Source: Stercorarius parasiticus (lineage: Eukaryota > Chordata > Aves > Charadriiformes > Stercorariidae). Taken from it: DNA of 64,000 bases. The first letter of the stretch is position 1; the number at the start of each line of letters is the position of its first letter. Made by a program: the position numbers and the translations under genes. Below the pieces are notes generated by a model. The model was not told the origin of the DNA. It was given only the letters and a program-made list of their open reading frames with translations, and made no database searches. Of this stretch, positions 35,201 through 50,200 are shown piece by piece. The stretch is taken from assembly GCA_013396915.1 (NCBI GenBank), contig VWZL01000111.1, forward strand, positions 35,075 through 99,074. Direction: 5' to 3'.

Positions 35201-38200
35201 GGTCCAAGAACCTGCCACTCACTTCCAGTTAAAACCACAGCTCAGCAAGTACCCAGGGCTGGGCATCTGCCAGAGCACGCGCAGCAGCTCGCAGATTAAG
35301 AAATTAGCGATTTGAAATTAGTATCTTGCTGAAGCGGGTTTTAAATCCTCCCCCTTCCCCCAGACCCACTTTTGCCAGGCCTCTAGGAAATGGGAGAGCT
35401 CAGCAGGCTCCCTGGCGATCCACCCGCCTCACCGAAGACACCAGAGCAAGCTCTGCCCGGCTGCTGCTGTCTGACTCTGGGCGGCCACGACGCCAGGGCT
35501 CAGGTTTGGTCGCACGAGAAGATGAAATTGTGATGCTCGGGAATTTCCTCAATTAAATCAGCTTCATTCACAACACTTCGGTTGATTTCCAACACAAGAG
35601 TGCTTCCCATCCTTCCCGCTCAGGTCAGGGGGGTGTCTAATTTCAGGTAGGTCCTCATCAGCTAATATTAATCCCAACGCTTGCAGGCAGTGACCTGAAG
35701 CTTTCTGCTTTTCCCTCTGCAGGAGCACACATTTTCACGCAGGAGCCACCAGCAGAGCCTCTCATTTCACATCTGCCAGAGTTTCTGGATTGCAGAAGGT
35801 GACCCAGGTGTACGTGGGGGTACAGTCCGCTGCTACCCCATGAAGGACTGTTACTTGAGAAGGCGACCAGATACGCTCCTGCAGGTTCCGAAGAGGCAGC
35901 TGCCTCTTCCAGTAACAAATGGAGGAGCTCAAAACCCGTCCCGAGTTGAAAGGAGCTGAGGCAAATGAGCCGAAGACTTTTTAAGCTGCCTAACAGAACT
36001 AATTGGGTTTCTTTTCTACTTCTACAACAGCAGCATGGATGCTTCCTTCTGGGTCTGGGTGCCACTCTTTGTCATGATACACATTTGTATTCCAGAAAAC
36101 AGCTTTAAAAGAAGAATTTGAGACCGTGTTCCTTTAAGTCTGAAAAACTTCAGCTTAACCATCAGCGCTTAACCATCAGCGTGTCCTCCAGGAAAACCTG
36201 AAAAAACTTGGTTTTTCTGATAATCGCAGGACTAAAAAGTGTCGATCAAAAATGTTCTGGGAAAAGCTTGCAAAGTGTAATACATCCTAAAGAATGGCAG
36301 ATGGGAATATGGTTCATCCCTTTCAAAGGCTATTTTCATAGATTTGACAGATGTATTCAGACATACAGAAAAAAATATGGTAAATGCTAGTTTACAGCAC
36401 AAGACTTTCAAGCTATTTACACATAAAGACTCCCTATTCCCGAGTAAGTGTAAGATGTAGTCTCTAGTCAAACCAAGTTTTTTTATTTAAAAGAGATTCG
36501 CTCAGTAAAGCTAAACCGATGACAACACCAAGCCACCTTACCATTTCACTTTTTGTTTTTAATACCAGTATTAGTATACAAGGAATACGATAGTTAGCTT
36601 GCTATTTAACAGTTATTCAAGGATCTTAAAAAAAAAAAAATGCACTGAAAAATCACATTAGTAAACACAAACCCTAAAGTACCTACTTTTCAATAGCACA
36701 AGCTGATAAAGGCAATTTCTCAGGAGAAAAGACAGCTGGGCTAGGCAGTGTGCAGCACTATAAATTCTCCTAAAGCTAGGAAATCCCTATGCTTCGCTCT
36801 CAAAATCATCCTAGGACTGAACACAAAAGGTTAGCATAAACGCCTAAACTCACGTGGGTTCCATTACACACCACTTACTGTAACCTACTTTTTAGCATTC
36901 AGCATTTCGGTATCAATAATGCATAAACGTCAGAAGTAGTTCAACCCAAAGTACGGCCGCTGTAAAGTAAACACAGGTCTCAAAGAAGGGCCGGCTGAGG
37001 CATGGTGTCATGGCTGGATTTGCCTCCTGCCCCTGTGCAGAAGGACAGTCCATGGAGCTTCCCGTAGGTTGAATGGGAGCTGGGGACCTGCCCCTGCAAG
37101 CAGCACCAGTGCCTGCTGGTGCAAGGCCGCAGCTAAGCAAGCCCAGTGCGGTCTCCTCTGGGAGAGCGCCCGGCTGCTCGGAGAGGAACGTGCCCCACTG
37201 TGCACCCCAGCCAGACACAACCGCACAAGGCAGCGGCCGGCGTTCCCAGCTCGGCTTTTATTGCCATCATTCGTACCCTGACTCATTACTAAGTGCTCAG
37301 TGAACAAGCCCGCACCACTTTGTTGTTTTTTTGGGTTTTTTTTTTTTTGTTCCTGAGAGACTGTTTGTTCTTCACCAGATAAATTATTTACCATGAAAGA
37401 AATTAAGGTGGCAAGCAGGGAAGAGCAAATTAGAGTAGGGGAGTTCATGAGACCGGGCTGCTACGAGATGGCGTTTCAGCTTTCACGTGCATTCCCGACC
37501 CAGCCGCTAAAGCTGCTTTATCGCCAACCCTATTTAGGACAAGAAACAAATGAGTACGGAGACTCCAAATCTCAATCCTTCGGCCAGAATTCGCTTTACC
37601 TTCTATTTTCACTTCCTCCCCTGCTTCTCTCCATTTGTGATATCTTGCATTTCATAACCTCAGGTGATTAGCACGGGCATTTAGAAAGCACACTAAAAAC
37701 AACAGAATTGGAACCCCTCAAAGTTTTTCACAACAAAATTTATTAGAAGAATAGTGGTTTTGAAAAGTCTAGCATCCAGTGAAAACTACCATACACAACG
37801 TTACAGCTGGGAATGTGTTTCCAAAATGACATGGTCAAATAATACAATGGAGCCATTAAATCTTACACATGCACAACAAGAGAATTAGCGCTTTGACATA
37901 CAATGCAAAAAATAAATGGACCACATGAAATAAAAATTTAAAAGTACTTATCACATACATTAAGACACAGCTTATTTAGTCCAGTCAAAAAATCAGAACT
38001 GCATTAAAAAAAATTAATGTAGTGCAATCAAACCAAAAACCTTAATTTGTGATCATAAGTGCTCTACTACATAAAACATTGATCATAGCAAGGAACAAAA
38101 AATTCAAATCACACAGTACAAAAAAAATCTGTAAATAAATATAAACTACAGTACAAGAGAAATATTAAATTATACAATTCCGTCAAACTGTAAACAGTAT

Positions 38201-41200
38201 ATTGAAATGAGGTCCATAAGAGTAAAGGGGGGGGTTCCTGTTTTTTTTTTTTTTTTCCCATGACACTTGAACTTCTAGAGGTCAGAGAGAAATGCCATTT
38301 TCCATACTCTTCAAAGACTATGGGTTACATAAATAGAAAGAGAAGACTTTTTAGATGTAAAGTGTCAAATAATAAAGCAGAGGTGTTGCTGACTCGCGAC
38401 TGCCAACAGATCACTGCGAGAGCAGAACAGCAGATTTTTATTTTTATTTTTTACTTTAGAGTTTGGCCTCCTCGGAAGCGCAGCACGGAGGCCCGTCGTT
38501 AGAGATGTTAAGTGCCAACACATTCCGAATTAGTGCCGGGCGTTAAGAGAGGAGACACCTGCTGAGGGGCCTGGTCCTACCAATTAGGTGGAAGCGATTC
38601 CGTCCGCCCTCACCGACTCGGACCTCTGCTGATTATCTGACAGGTTTACACGCTTGTCATACAAACACCAACTTTGGCAGAACAATTACTAATAAACTCA
38701 AAGCACTCCTGGCCCATTGGTTTCCATCACAGTGGCCAGTGCACAGAATTCTCTAAGGACATTGCATAACTAGAGTGTAGAGGTCAGACAGCCAAGGGCC
38801 CGTGCTTGAGGTTAGAAGTAGTTATGGTGAGAGAGAAGCAAGAGCCACGTTAAGAAGCTGCCTCCGCGGTTCGCAGAAGCAGTTGGGAATGTATTTCATT
38901 TTTAGCTGCGCTGGCTAGTAGTGGCATTTTAAAATATATAAGTTTAAGATAACATATATACTATATATGTATATAATATAATACATATTATATAATATAC
39001 ATAGGAATTTCTTACAATACATACCAGGAACCCCCACGCGATCTGCTCAGTAGTAATAACTGAATATACAGAATGCCACTATAAGTGTCTGAGGCACTGT
39101 GTGCTGGAGAGTAAATATGCAGCTTTAAAATCCGTTTGGCTGAGTTATACCTGGATACCTGAACTGAGTTTTAAGTTGACATTCATCGAGGATGTGCTAT
39201 CAGCACGTCAAAAGAAAAGCAAAACAAAATACAAGTCACTGCTAGGTTTAAGAAGAGAGTACAAGTACCTGAATTGAGTGAGGATAGTGTGTAAACTGTC
39301 CCTGAGGGTTTTTAAACAGTGTGTGTACAAGTTGGATTCCTAAGAACATTAGTTTAAACTTACATTGCGGACTGATAAAATACCAATGTCTGACAATTTA
39401 ACAAGTGGAGGTTAGAAGAAGTTATGAGCAAACACTCAAAACATATTTTATACATTTTAAAGCAGCAGTAAGCTGCTGTAAGCATACATCCCATCAGTAC
39501 AAGCAACACGTGGGACTCAGATAAAGGTTTCTATTTGCAAAAAGCCCATCATATATCGATAAGTAAAGAATATTCACCTGCTAAATTAGAATGCACCTAG
39601 TTACAGACTAGCAATTCAAGATTAATTTTTTAATCAAATACTTTGCTAATACTTTGCTATTACATACTAAAATTCCTTAAGCTCACTAATGCTGGTATTC
39701 TAATCTATTTTTTTTTAAATGTTCCCCCTTCATTTAAGAAATATACCATTCCACAACTTAAACATTAAGATCCATTTTCAGTCCTCAGATGTAAAAAGCA
39801 TGTCAATGAGTTTATATTAAAAATTTACACGGTAAAAAGGCTTGAATTTCAGCCAGAGATTCTAAATACTACTCATTCCCTGAAGGCATAAGGGAGAAAG
39901 AATCCCTACCCATTTTTCTTGTGATATAGTTTTCAAACTCAACATTAAGCAATGGTCCAAAAATGATTTTTCAGTTTGGGAAACTTCCCTTTCCCTACCC
40001 ATCATCCCAGATTCCAAATGTCAAGCCCTGAAATGGCCTATTGAAATGATTAGTTAAAAATATCAGGCATGCATATATACATCCCCTGCCTGAACTTCAG
40101 AATATGTTGTTGTACTAGTCTTTGAAAGACAGATTAGTATCCCAAGAGAACTTGTAATCTGACCTGAAAAGCCGTTAATGATCCTAGATTGTACATTTAA
40201 AATATCTCATAACCTGAAGACCAGATTTAATTAAGACTCTGGCATTGTAACAGAAAAAGTGCTGCAGTTATTTGTCCCTTTTCTGGTACTTTAGAATAGG
40301 TCAGACAAGTGCTTTTTATAGTGACAGTAAAGTTTACATGCTTTCACGCAGGCATAAAAAATATTATCTGCAAAAATGTTTGAGAAATGTAGCACCAAGT
40401 AGTTGATAAACCGTTATTAGTAGCTGTAGTAGTGTCTTCACAATTTCCAAGTAGGAAAAACTGTTAAGTTAGGCTGTACTAGGTGATGATTACAGAAATT
40501 GTTTTCTGACATTAAACTTTTCCTGCTCCGGTCAGAATGAAGTTTGTGTCCTAATCCCAGCTCCATCAGGTAGAGTTATCACCTTGAGTCCTTCTAAACT
40601 ATACTTACCAACTCGGTAAGGGATGTTTATTTTTAAAAGGGTGAATGAAATGCCCTGGACAGGCCAAAAAAATAATAATCCTTCCTCCTAGTACTTCACC
40701 CACGAAAATTGATTTTGCAACCAGGCTAAGAGATTTTAGTGAGGATTAAATAAAGCTCTCTTAATATGAAGGTTTTCATGACGATACCTGAATATAGGCA
40801 TAATTCAGTAGGACATGAAGTCCAAAACTGCTGCTGTAATACTGGTATAGAGACTTGGCCTCAGTCAAAGCAAGAGCAGGAGAGAGGGAGAGAGATGGAC
40901 ACTGGAACGCTGTAACTACTTACAGTTTTTTCTGGTACATGTGGAGTGCATCTACAGAGCATTTTGAGTCCGCAATATCTCTCTGCTTAGTGATCATCAC
41001 AGCACATCGTGTTTATGCACTGGCTAATTAGAAATGAATAACTGTAGTGGTTATTGTATTTGCTACATCCAACAGAACTGCATATAACCAGCAGTGCAGG
41101 TTTTCAGGGCTTTTTTATGTAATTTGAGATCAAGTGGAAACCTTTTTAATACCAAAACTAGTCTCAACATTTTTTTTAGGTACAGCTTTTTAAAGCAGTA

Positions 41201-44200
41201 TTAGTCAACAACATTTACTGGTGCCAAGAAAAAGCAACATTGACCTAGACTGAAATTACCTTTAGTTTCTGAAACGTTTGTGGGGAAAACCTAGAAGTTT
41301 CTGATCCTCATGAAAATGAGGGAAAACAACCCTTCCCATTCTACCTCTAACATTTGGCAGAGAATTTAAAATATTTAAAATACTGTGACAAAGTTTACAG
41401 TACAGGTTAATAAGTTTGCCTTCGTAAGAGTTTGGACTGCAACCAGCGTATGCATTCTTACACCGAAGAGTTAAAACTTTGTCTTCACTGAAGAGCAAGC
41501 TCTTTACATTAGAGATGTAGCCACACTGTTTTTGAGAAACGAGGGAATGGCACAGTGTTCCCTTCACTGCTTGGACACTGTGTTCTTCTCCTAAGACTCA
41601 AGGACATCTTAAGAGCATTACTTCAAAGTAAACTGGAAAGAAACACATGATAATTCCAGTTTTGCCAGTATAACAATTGTTGCAGATGATATAAAAAGCA
41701 ATTCAATCACAACTAGAAAGTTTTTCTAATCTATACAAAGCTTACTCAACCCTAAAGCCCCTGAAATCACTTTGCCAGTTCCTGTGAATTTCCAGGGGAA
41801 GGCAATGTACTCTCAGGTTCTCATGAAAGAAATATTTAGACTCAAATGTCGGCCTGCCACAAGACAAAGCACAGACTATTCCTTGTCTGCTCTCAACCAG
41901 TCTGAACACATGTGCAGTTGCCTCCCATGTTTAAGAATATCCTTGAGCACTGGAAAGCTCTACAAAAAAGGTGGCATAGGAGTTGCTTGAGAACACAGAG
42001 GCTGAATGTGTTCCTTCACTGGAGGCACTATCCTACCTGTACACCTGCGTTTGTTAAAAATCATTTGTTTTCCAATTGCCATGAAAATTCAGAGTTCGAC
42101 TTCAGGTCTAGCGATAGGGTTGGTAATGCAAGCGTCAAATTAGGAGTTCTGCAACAAGAAGAAAGCAAAGGCATACCTGTACTGCATATGCAGTAACTTC
42201 TGCACAACAGGGAAAAAAAAGAGAAGTAGAGGAATTCTAAAGGAAACTGTCTTGAGCCTTAACAAAAAAGTCAGGGAATGACTGGAAAATAAAAATCTTT
42301 TGACAGAATTAAAAACGAGTCCAGATACGTGTCCCTACAACATCTGACTGGAAACGTTCAACTCTATAGCTGTACTCAAGCATTACGGCCACAATAATGC
42401 CTACAACACTGTGGAATGAGGATCCAGCTGGCTGAAAGTGAGGTAATAGTTTGTAATAGGTCAGAGTTCCAAAAAAGCACTTTTACATCTTACAAGTCCA
42501 AATAAAAAAAAAAAAAAAGGACACATTTCATACATGTTGGGCTTTCTCACCAGAACTGTACGATAATTAACTCCACACCAGGACCCCTACCACACTAAGC
42601 CTTACTCATCTTCAATTATATGCTGCAGCAAAGATTTACCAAGCGACACCTAAACTTCAGTACAATATGAAACTTGATTCTTAAAAGTTTATACACACAA
42701 AATATAAAATTACCTTTCTAGGATGGGGTAGGGGAGAGGGATTCTCCTTCATGATACTTGGACTGAAAAACTAGTTTTCAGAGACTGCCACAAATATTAT
42801 TCACAGTTTCTTGCTGTCAGGCTTTTTCAGCTACATCAACGTAGTACACAACAATACTGTTAAGTCCAATAACTACATCAGATGGACATTCTCGGGAATA
42901 AGAGAAAACTAGTGACGAAAAATACCCGAAAGGCCTCCTCCTAACGACGTCTCAGTTTTTACAGGGTTGCAGTTTGTCTATGTTACGCGTTAATGCAATC
43001 TCAAAAGAGCAGCAGGAGAAAGATTTTAAACCTTCTCTCCTGTCCAAGTGATCCAAGTAACATAAGCATCCACTTACCAGAAATAACATGAGGAACGAGG
43101 CTTTTGTTACAAAGACAGCAGTGAACCACACCTTCCCACACCAAAATATGGTCAACCAGGGATTTTGGCCATGCAAACTGCTGGTCAGCAGAAACTTAAG
43201 CATGCTAATGGACAAACATTAATCCCAATCATATATTTAAAATGATCCCAAATACTACTAGTTAGCTACACTGAAAGCGCCTGTAAAAAATATGTAGTGA
43301 AAAATGAAAAAAACATTAGTGATCACTGCAGCACTTCGAGTGATACTAGTCTTACATGATGAATCACCTCAGAGAAAATACATTAGATGGGACTTTGAAA
43401 CAAAAAGTTAACATTAAAAGGTGCACCTGAATATTACAGACTAAATTTACAAAACCTACAATAAGGTAAAATATATATCTTTTGAATATTCAGCAGCTTT
43501 TTTTTAAATTTGTTTTTATTTTTTTGAGAGGCTCATGAAATTTTAAAAAGGGACCACTAACTAATCTCAACCATGCTTCACAAAACAATAATGGCTATTT
43601 TATATTGCAGTTACCAACGTAATGCAATTAGTGCTTAAAAAATAATCTACACTTTTTTCTTTTTTTTCCTTTTTAAACAGAGACCTTTGGAGGAAATATG
43701 GTTGTTCAAAAGCTTCTTGAAAAAGAAAGATTACCTGAATATTAAGTTATCACAGATCAAGTGTTGTGTTTAAAAGCTTTGCAGAGATGAGTATTACAAT
43801 CTTCAGGTCTCAGGACATTTAAACTGAGAAAGTTACGCGTTTGGTTTGTTGTTGGTTTTCTTTTTTAAAAATCCACTTTCTAACCAAAGCAAATAAAGAG
43901 TACTCAACTTCTCACTATCTATTTACAATTCTTAGCCTACAGTCTGAAATGACAAGACAAATTCTCTTTTAAAACTGCAGCATTAAAGGGTAGGCACACC
44001 ATTCTTCTGCTGCACGATTGTCACCCACTTAAACATACACATACAAAATATTTAGGTTAGTAAAATGAGCACTCCACATACACTACAGTGACAAGTTTTA
44101 TAAAACTCAACTCATGTTGCTTAAATAAAGACAACTGCAAAAGGTTAAACCTCTCTGAACAGTAAAACTGTGTTACTTTTTTTTTTTTTAACTTGCAGCA

Positions 44201-47200
44201 AACTTTCTACCATAACCTCCAACAGCAGATGAAACCACACGTTTAACTGCGCCTTTATTGCAATCACCAGCTAAACTGGAACGTATTGCAGAGTTTGTAT
44301 ACTGCTACTGAGCTTAAACTGCTTCAAATGCCAAGATGACAACTAGAGAGCTACGAGGAACCAGGATTTTGAGTACTAAAATATATTAAGTAAACAAACA
44401 AAAAAAAAGTATACTTGGGGCCAAATGCCCAGTCCATTTCAAGAATGAGCAGTGCATATTTAAAACGACAGCAATGGTGTGCCTAACCTTTGAAAATACG
44501 AAGTTGCTGGGGAGGGGGAGAGGCTAACAGGATCAACTGTTCCAGAAGTCATTCAGCATCCCTGGGGCTATCTACGCCACCCTCCCATAAGCTTTGAGAA
44601 ACCACTTTCAATCACTGACATCACTTAATGCTCTCACACAAAAACTCCAACACTTCTTTTGGTTGTGCAAATGGGGGAAAAAAATGGTAATTCCATCTAC
44701 CTTTTGCACAGATTAAGACCAAATTGTTTCTACCTGAAGAACCAGCAATTCCGATTTGGTCACATTGTGGTAAATCCAGTAAGCTCCACCTAGTTACTGA
44801 CCACTCCCGCAGAAAGTATCAAAGATAAAAGTTCCGTACAAAACTTATCCTGGATCTCCATATAATGATAACGATATCATCATATTGAAAAAAAACTGGA
44901 TTTGTGGTTTACGGAGTGCTTTTACGGTGTTTAAATGCTTATTCTAGCATGTGCTAAACCACTATCAAAATAGATTAAATAAAAACAACAACAAAAAAGC
45001 AGGACTTAGATTAATTCCTGCTACTGGCAACTGTAATATTTAAAAAGGAAACACCCATTCATTGAGTGTTCGACCCTGACAGTATTACAGATAGATATGA
45101 TGCAGAGCCCGAATTAGATCAGGCTACCAGTGTTTTACTTCTTCCCTGAACATTAACAAGCTCCTTCACTAATGCGGATATTTGGGCAGACTACTGAGGT
45201 TGTAACGTTTGAGATCACTGTTTTGTGGGCTTTTTTTTTCTTTTTTTTTTTTTTTTTTTTTTTTTTTCTTTTTTGCAATATCACAGTAGTTTGTTACACA
45301 AATCCCCCTTCCCCAGATTAGAGTCATTTAAACTAGTTGTTGGAACCACATAGTTTAGTAAACTCAGAATCAAGTCTGTAAAAAGCATAAAGGTCACAAA
45401 TAACCATAGTTCTGTTAGAATGAGGCATACCCTAATACATCATTTAGTGTACCCTGACTGCTCCTGACTCTGAGAAGCTTGTCTTCCGTGAGATAAGGCT
45501 ACATCCTCAAGCAGGTGAGTCTAAATATCACCCTTCAAAAATATCAAACAAAATTACAGCGAAGGTAGTGTTACAAATAATTAACTGACATATTCTGAAG
45601 GTAGTGTATGTAAGTTTTCCCTCCCCTCCCCTCCCCTCTGGGTGAGCACTAAGCAGACAGTGAATGGTAAGTATGTTTAATTTAGAAAGAAAATAGTGGA
45701 GAGCCTAATTAGACCCAATTGATTATCCATTTATTGAACAAATCTCTGAGTTCAAGAGAGGTACCATTCCTAACTAACTTGATTTAGCCTAGATCTTTCA
45801 ATCAACTGGATCAAAGAAAAGGAGGGGAAAAAAGATTTCTGAAACATTTTGAAGAATGACAGTCTGATTCTCATTCAAAAAAAGCCTGGTTTTAAGAGAG
45901 TATCAGTTTAACAAAGTGGACTTATTTCTATAAAGGCAGACATGAAAAATCCAACACCAGAAGTTCAAGCAGGCTCTACAGGCAAGATGTCCACTTCCAC
46001 AGATCTGCATTCTTTGTGAGGTAACTCAACTCTCTATTACAGAGAGACATGCAAAGGGCAAAAAAAAAAAAAAAGAAAAAAAAAGAAAAAGAAAAAAGGC
46101 GGTAGTGGGCAGGTGAAGGAGGGAAACTGCGCCATACCAGGCTAGAAAAATTTACAAATGTGACATTCAGAGCACACCTTTCACCTGTGTCCACACAAGT
46201 CTATGCTAAACTGCAAAGGAAAGAGCATTGCAGTAAATAGAATCAGGTGCACCCAGTGGTGGTTGAACTATGCAGTAGTGCTCACCCAGTTTGCAAAGTA
46301 ATTGGCACTCTACAACATCCCTACTCATCTTTCAATTCATTCGCACTTTGTGCTGCTTCTCCCTGGGGATCTAATTCAATCTTTACTGAAACATCCTGCC
46401 CCTCCGACCTCATTAATTTCATTTTTTTCTTTGGAGGGTTTTTCAAAGTGCCCAGCCTCTCTTTAACTTTGTACTCCAGTGTACTGTGGGGGATCCCATA
46501 AATACTCTGAGCTTTGGAAACACTCATTTTTCCGCTCATAACCACAGAGATTGCTTCCTCCAGTATCTCGCTGTTGTACTGTCTGTATCTCCCTCTTTTC
46601 TTCCTAGGTTGCTTGGAGCCAGGATCTCCCTCTTGATCTGAGGTGGGATATGGCTGTCCAGAGGTAGACTGCTCAGCATCTGAGCCCCAGGAATCTGGTC
46701 CAGCATCCAGCAAACTTCTCCTGTTTTGTTTTGGAAGGATAGCCCTTAACTTTTTGCTAAGCGCGCTCTCCGTTTGTGAACCCATTACCAAAGAGCTATA
46801 GCTGTACTGGTCACCAGTGCGGGACTCCCATGAAAGGTCCATGCCTCGAACTTGTGGTATCTTTAAATCCACAGGAGATGAATGGCTCACGTCCTTTTTC
46901 CCATCCTGTTTAGTTTGAAGTGCCATTTTTTGAAAGGCAGAGTTTTCTGTAAGAAAAGGAAGGTCACTGATGTTGCTGAGTGCACCATTTCCCCTGAATT
47001 TCATGCGGCTGAAATTGAATTCGTAGTGTGGTTTTGCCCAAGAAGCCTCCCTGGATAATATTAAGTGCTGTCCATGATTCTGTAGTCCAGATGGCCCATG
47101 GCTGGCAGCCGTAGAAAACTGGTTTCTGCTCAGCAGTTCTTCACTAATCTGGAGTGATCGAGCCAGCGGTACTTTAAGAGATGTGGAGTGGCCATAACCT

Positions 47201-50200
47201 TCCCTGGTTCCATCCTGCAAGCTTCTTGGAGGTACCCCATCACCACTCTGTAGTCCCTCCGGATGGTGCTGGCTGGGTCTCCCAGGTCGCCTAATTGGAT
47301 GGAAGGAAACTGATGTGAGCAGGACTTGCACAGGTAGGGAGGGATGGGTGAGGGGGCCACTCCTTTATTAGAAGGCCTTGCTTGGGTAACATCACTTTTT
47401 GTGTTATTTATTTTTCTCTAAATTTGTTTTGGTTTTTTTTTTTTATTTTAATTTTTTTTTTTAAAGTCTCAGCATCAGTCAGTTTTAAAACTTGTTCGCA
47501 AAAAAAGAGAAGCTTTTTGGGCAAAGAAAAATGAAACCTGTTGGCTGGTCTCTGGTTGGGTTCACAAATTCTCGGAGTAGAAAAGACTTCGCGCAAGCGT
47601 CTGAAAATAGCACCTTAATTACAAAAGTAGTAATCAATCGCCATAGATCTACACACAACTGTGTTACTGGTGTGACGTTACCACTAAACAAGTACAGTAA
47701 TAAAAGAGTAAGCCAAAGTGCAACATATTCAACATGCAAATATGACTGCCACCTGCAGTATCTACATAGGTGGAAACCTTGGATGATGTTCGCTTACATC
47801 AGAGTGACGAATTGCTGCTCAGGATGAAAAAAATGAATAAATAAAATACTTAGCAGGCCTCAAAGGTATTTGCTTGACTTTCATTAAACACCAAATAGGA
47901 AAGCACTGCATTACACTAGACTTACCAAATCGCTCTCAACAACTAATTGCATGTATGCATGTCCCTAATTCTCATTCAATACATAGCATGGCTAGGAAAA
48001 AAAAAGATCTAAGTTCCAACTGTCATCCAGATGAACGGTTAATAGCAGAAAAAGCGGTATGTATTTTTACCATTTTCCTTTCGTCACAAGTATTCTTTCT
48101 ATGACAGAAAGTACTACTACTGCAGATAAACACGTGTATTTTAATATTTTGCTTGCTTAACCCCTGTAGTAACTAAGTCACACTAGTTTCAAAATCCACC
48201 CCCAAACTTTTCCACGTTCAACATACAGATTAATGAAGAGACTAGTAAGCAATTCTATTTTAATGCTCTGGGACACTATACTGGTGTAAAGCCCTCCAGC
48301 TAAGTCAGCGTTATTTAAGGACAGGATACGTACTGCTGAAAAGCTACATGATTCTTTTTAGCATCACACTGGGATTAAAAAAAAACCCTAAATTTTTTTG
48401 AGAAAAGACAACCACTGAAAGGACCTGGCACGTAACATACAGTGCTCAATACATATGCTGTTAGCTTCTCCAGGATGCAACATGTCAGAGTCAAAGCAGG
48501 TAACAAGAGTCAATAAGGTTTCAGAACAAAATCCAGAGAAATGAATGAAAGTTTGCTATTCCAGAGAACTCTCTCGAGCAATGTGCATTCTCTGCCCCTT
48601 CTACAGCATGTATCAGCATCAGAATGCGCACCAGTGATTCTACACCTAAATGATGGTCATATCGGCAGCTAACTAGGACACAGGGTCACACCTGATTTCA
48701 TTGATGCTAAACAGACTGCAGTCACCCTCATGTACCACACACCTGTGCAAGTAACCACAGGTGCCAGTATGCCGCATCCTCTCTTGACCATCAAGACAGT
48801 GCCAGATGCTGGCCCTGTCATCCCTGTGTGTTGGACTTTGGCCCTCACTTGATACACAAACAAGGGAACAAACAATACACAGCCTTGGTGGCTTCAGCTG
48901 CCTTCCTAGGAAAATAAAGCTGGAAATAACCTGTCCAGAATTGAAAGAGAAGAGCTGGTGGGGAAGGTTTATGCTAAAGAATTGTGAAAAAGTGTTTAGA
49001 CTAACTTTTAAACAAGAATAGAAATATTAAATGGAGAAAGTAATCTTGAAGGGAGAAATCTGAGAGGCTAATATTTTTCCAAAGAGAAATGCAACAGTTA
49101 AAACAGTTCTTAGCAGTACGTGGGATTGGTGGTGGTGGTGGGTTGTTAGTTTAAAATTTCAAGTTTTTCAAAGGCTATTGTAAAGCTAAATCCAGCAATT
49201 CAATAGCAGTTTAAACCATATACTGTTTCTGTACTTACACTGAAAAAATTACTTGTTCACAGTAGCTTCAAGATAAAATTCTCCCATCAACACCCAAAAT
49301 CCCTCTTACTCCCACTCAGGCTCTCCAGTACAATTAACTCAATCCTAACTAAGAATAAAGGATTTCTAAATGTATGCAAACAGTGACCATTAGAAATATG
49401 AAACCTAGAAGTAGTTTTTTGATATAACATTCTTTCATATCTTGAGGCAAGAGTAGTACACCACATATTTTAAATTTTTTAAAAAAAAAAAACACCACCT
49501 TGTTCAGTGCTACAGTACCATCACAAATCCAAAAAGCCATATTTAAAGCTTTCTGAACTACCAGACTCCCTCCTCCAGCCACTTTTCTTGTGGTTTATGG
49601 TAAAGAGCATGCAGTGATTCAAATCTAATTCAGTTTGGTTCATCACCCAAATCATTGCTACCCCTAAGCTAACTTTCCCCTAAGTGAAATGAAGCCTAAA
49701 CTATATTGCAAAGCCTCTAAGACTCTTCATACATTTAACTGAACTTGCATCTCCACAGACATCACTTATCACTAAACCCAAGAGGCAATAATGGAAAGAT
49801 CTTTGGCTATATACTAAATTGGCCAAAATAACAGATACGTAGAGTTCTTAACTGCAAGTTAAACCTGTCTCAGTTTGCAACAACTCTTATTTGGCAGGTG
49901 GGGTGAAGGTATTTGCCAAAGGTACAAGTTGAAAAACACATTACTCCAAAGGGTTAACACCGAAAGTAAGTTAAAATTAACAGAAGGTAAGCACACATTT
50001 TTTTTAGTAAAAAACAGTTTTAGAAGGTCATAGTAAGTTGCTTTCTCTTACCCATTTCCCGGAGTACTAGAGCACCCTGGAGAATGACTCAGAGAGGTGC
50101 TGCCGGCACAAGGACTCTTCTTAGTGGATAAATCAAGCACACCGTCTGTAGAGACAAAAGAATGACTTCAGTGTTTGAAGAAACACAATCAGCCATGTTG

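Larger units (their letters stand above)
23229..37700 (-). other. LCOR: LCOR intron upstream of the PALI1 exon
   Basis: About 14 kb without a convincing coding exon. It holds poly-C at 24301-24314, poly-T tracts (25326-25348, 31051-31068, 31769-31782), an octamer motif ATTTGCAT at 27597-27604, a cluster of three AGATAA motifs at 31241-31278, and a CpG-rich spot near 25.4-25.6 kb. No TE copy was recognised. Confidence 0.6.
37720..46320 (-). other. LCOR: LCOR (HTH isoform) long 3'UTR (probable)
   Basis: 8.6 kb of AT-rich sequence without coding potential or recognisable TEs between the LCOR stop and the AATAAA at 37739-37744. A purine tract lies at 46058-46098, a poly-T at 45231-45271, CCCTC repeats at 45619-45640, and an AT-rich palindromic segment near 38932-39002. 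The extent is inferred; an internal end near 44.2 kb is also plausible. Confidence 0.45.

Noticed and set aside
48669..48875. GC-richer island with a 68-codon - strand frame, possibly a TE or exon
   Set aside because: No family was recognised and no good splice sites flank it; left unannotated beyond a mention.
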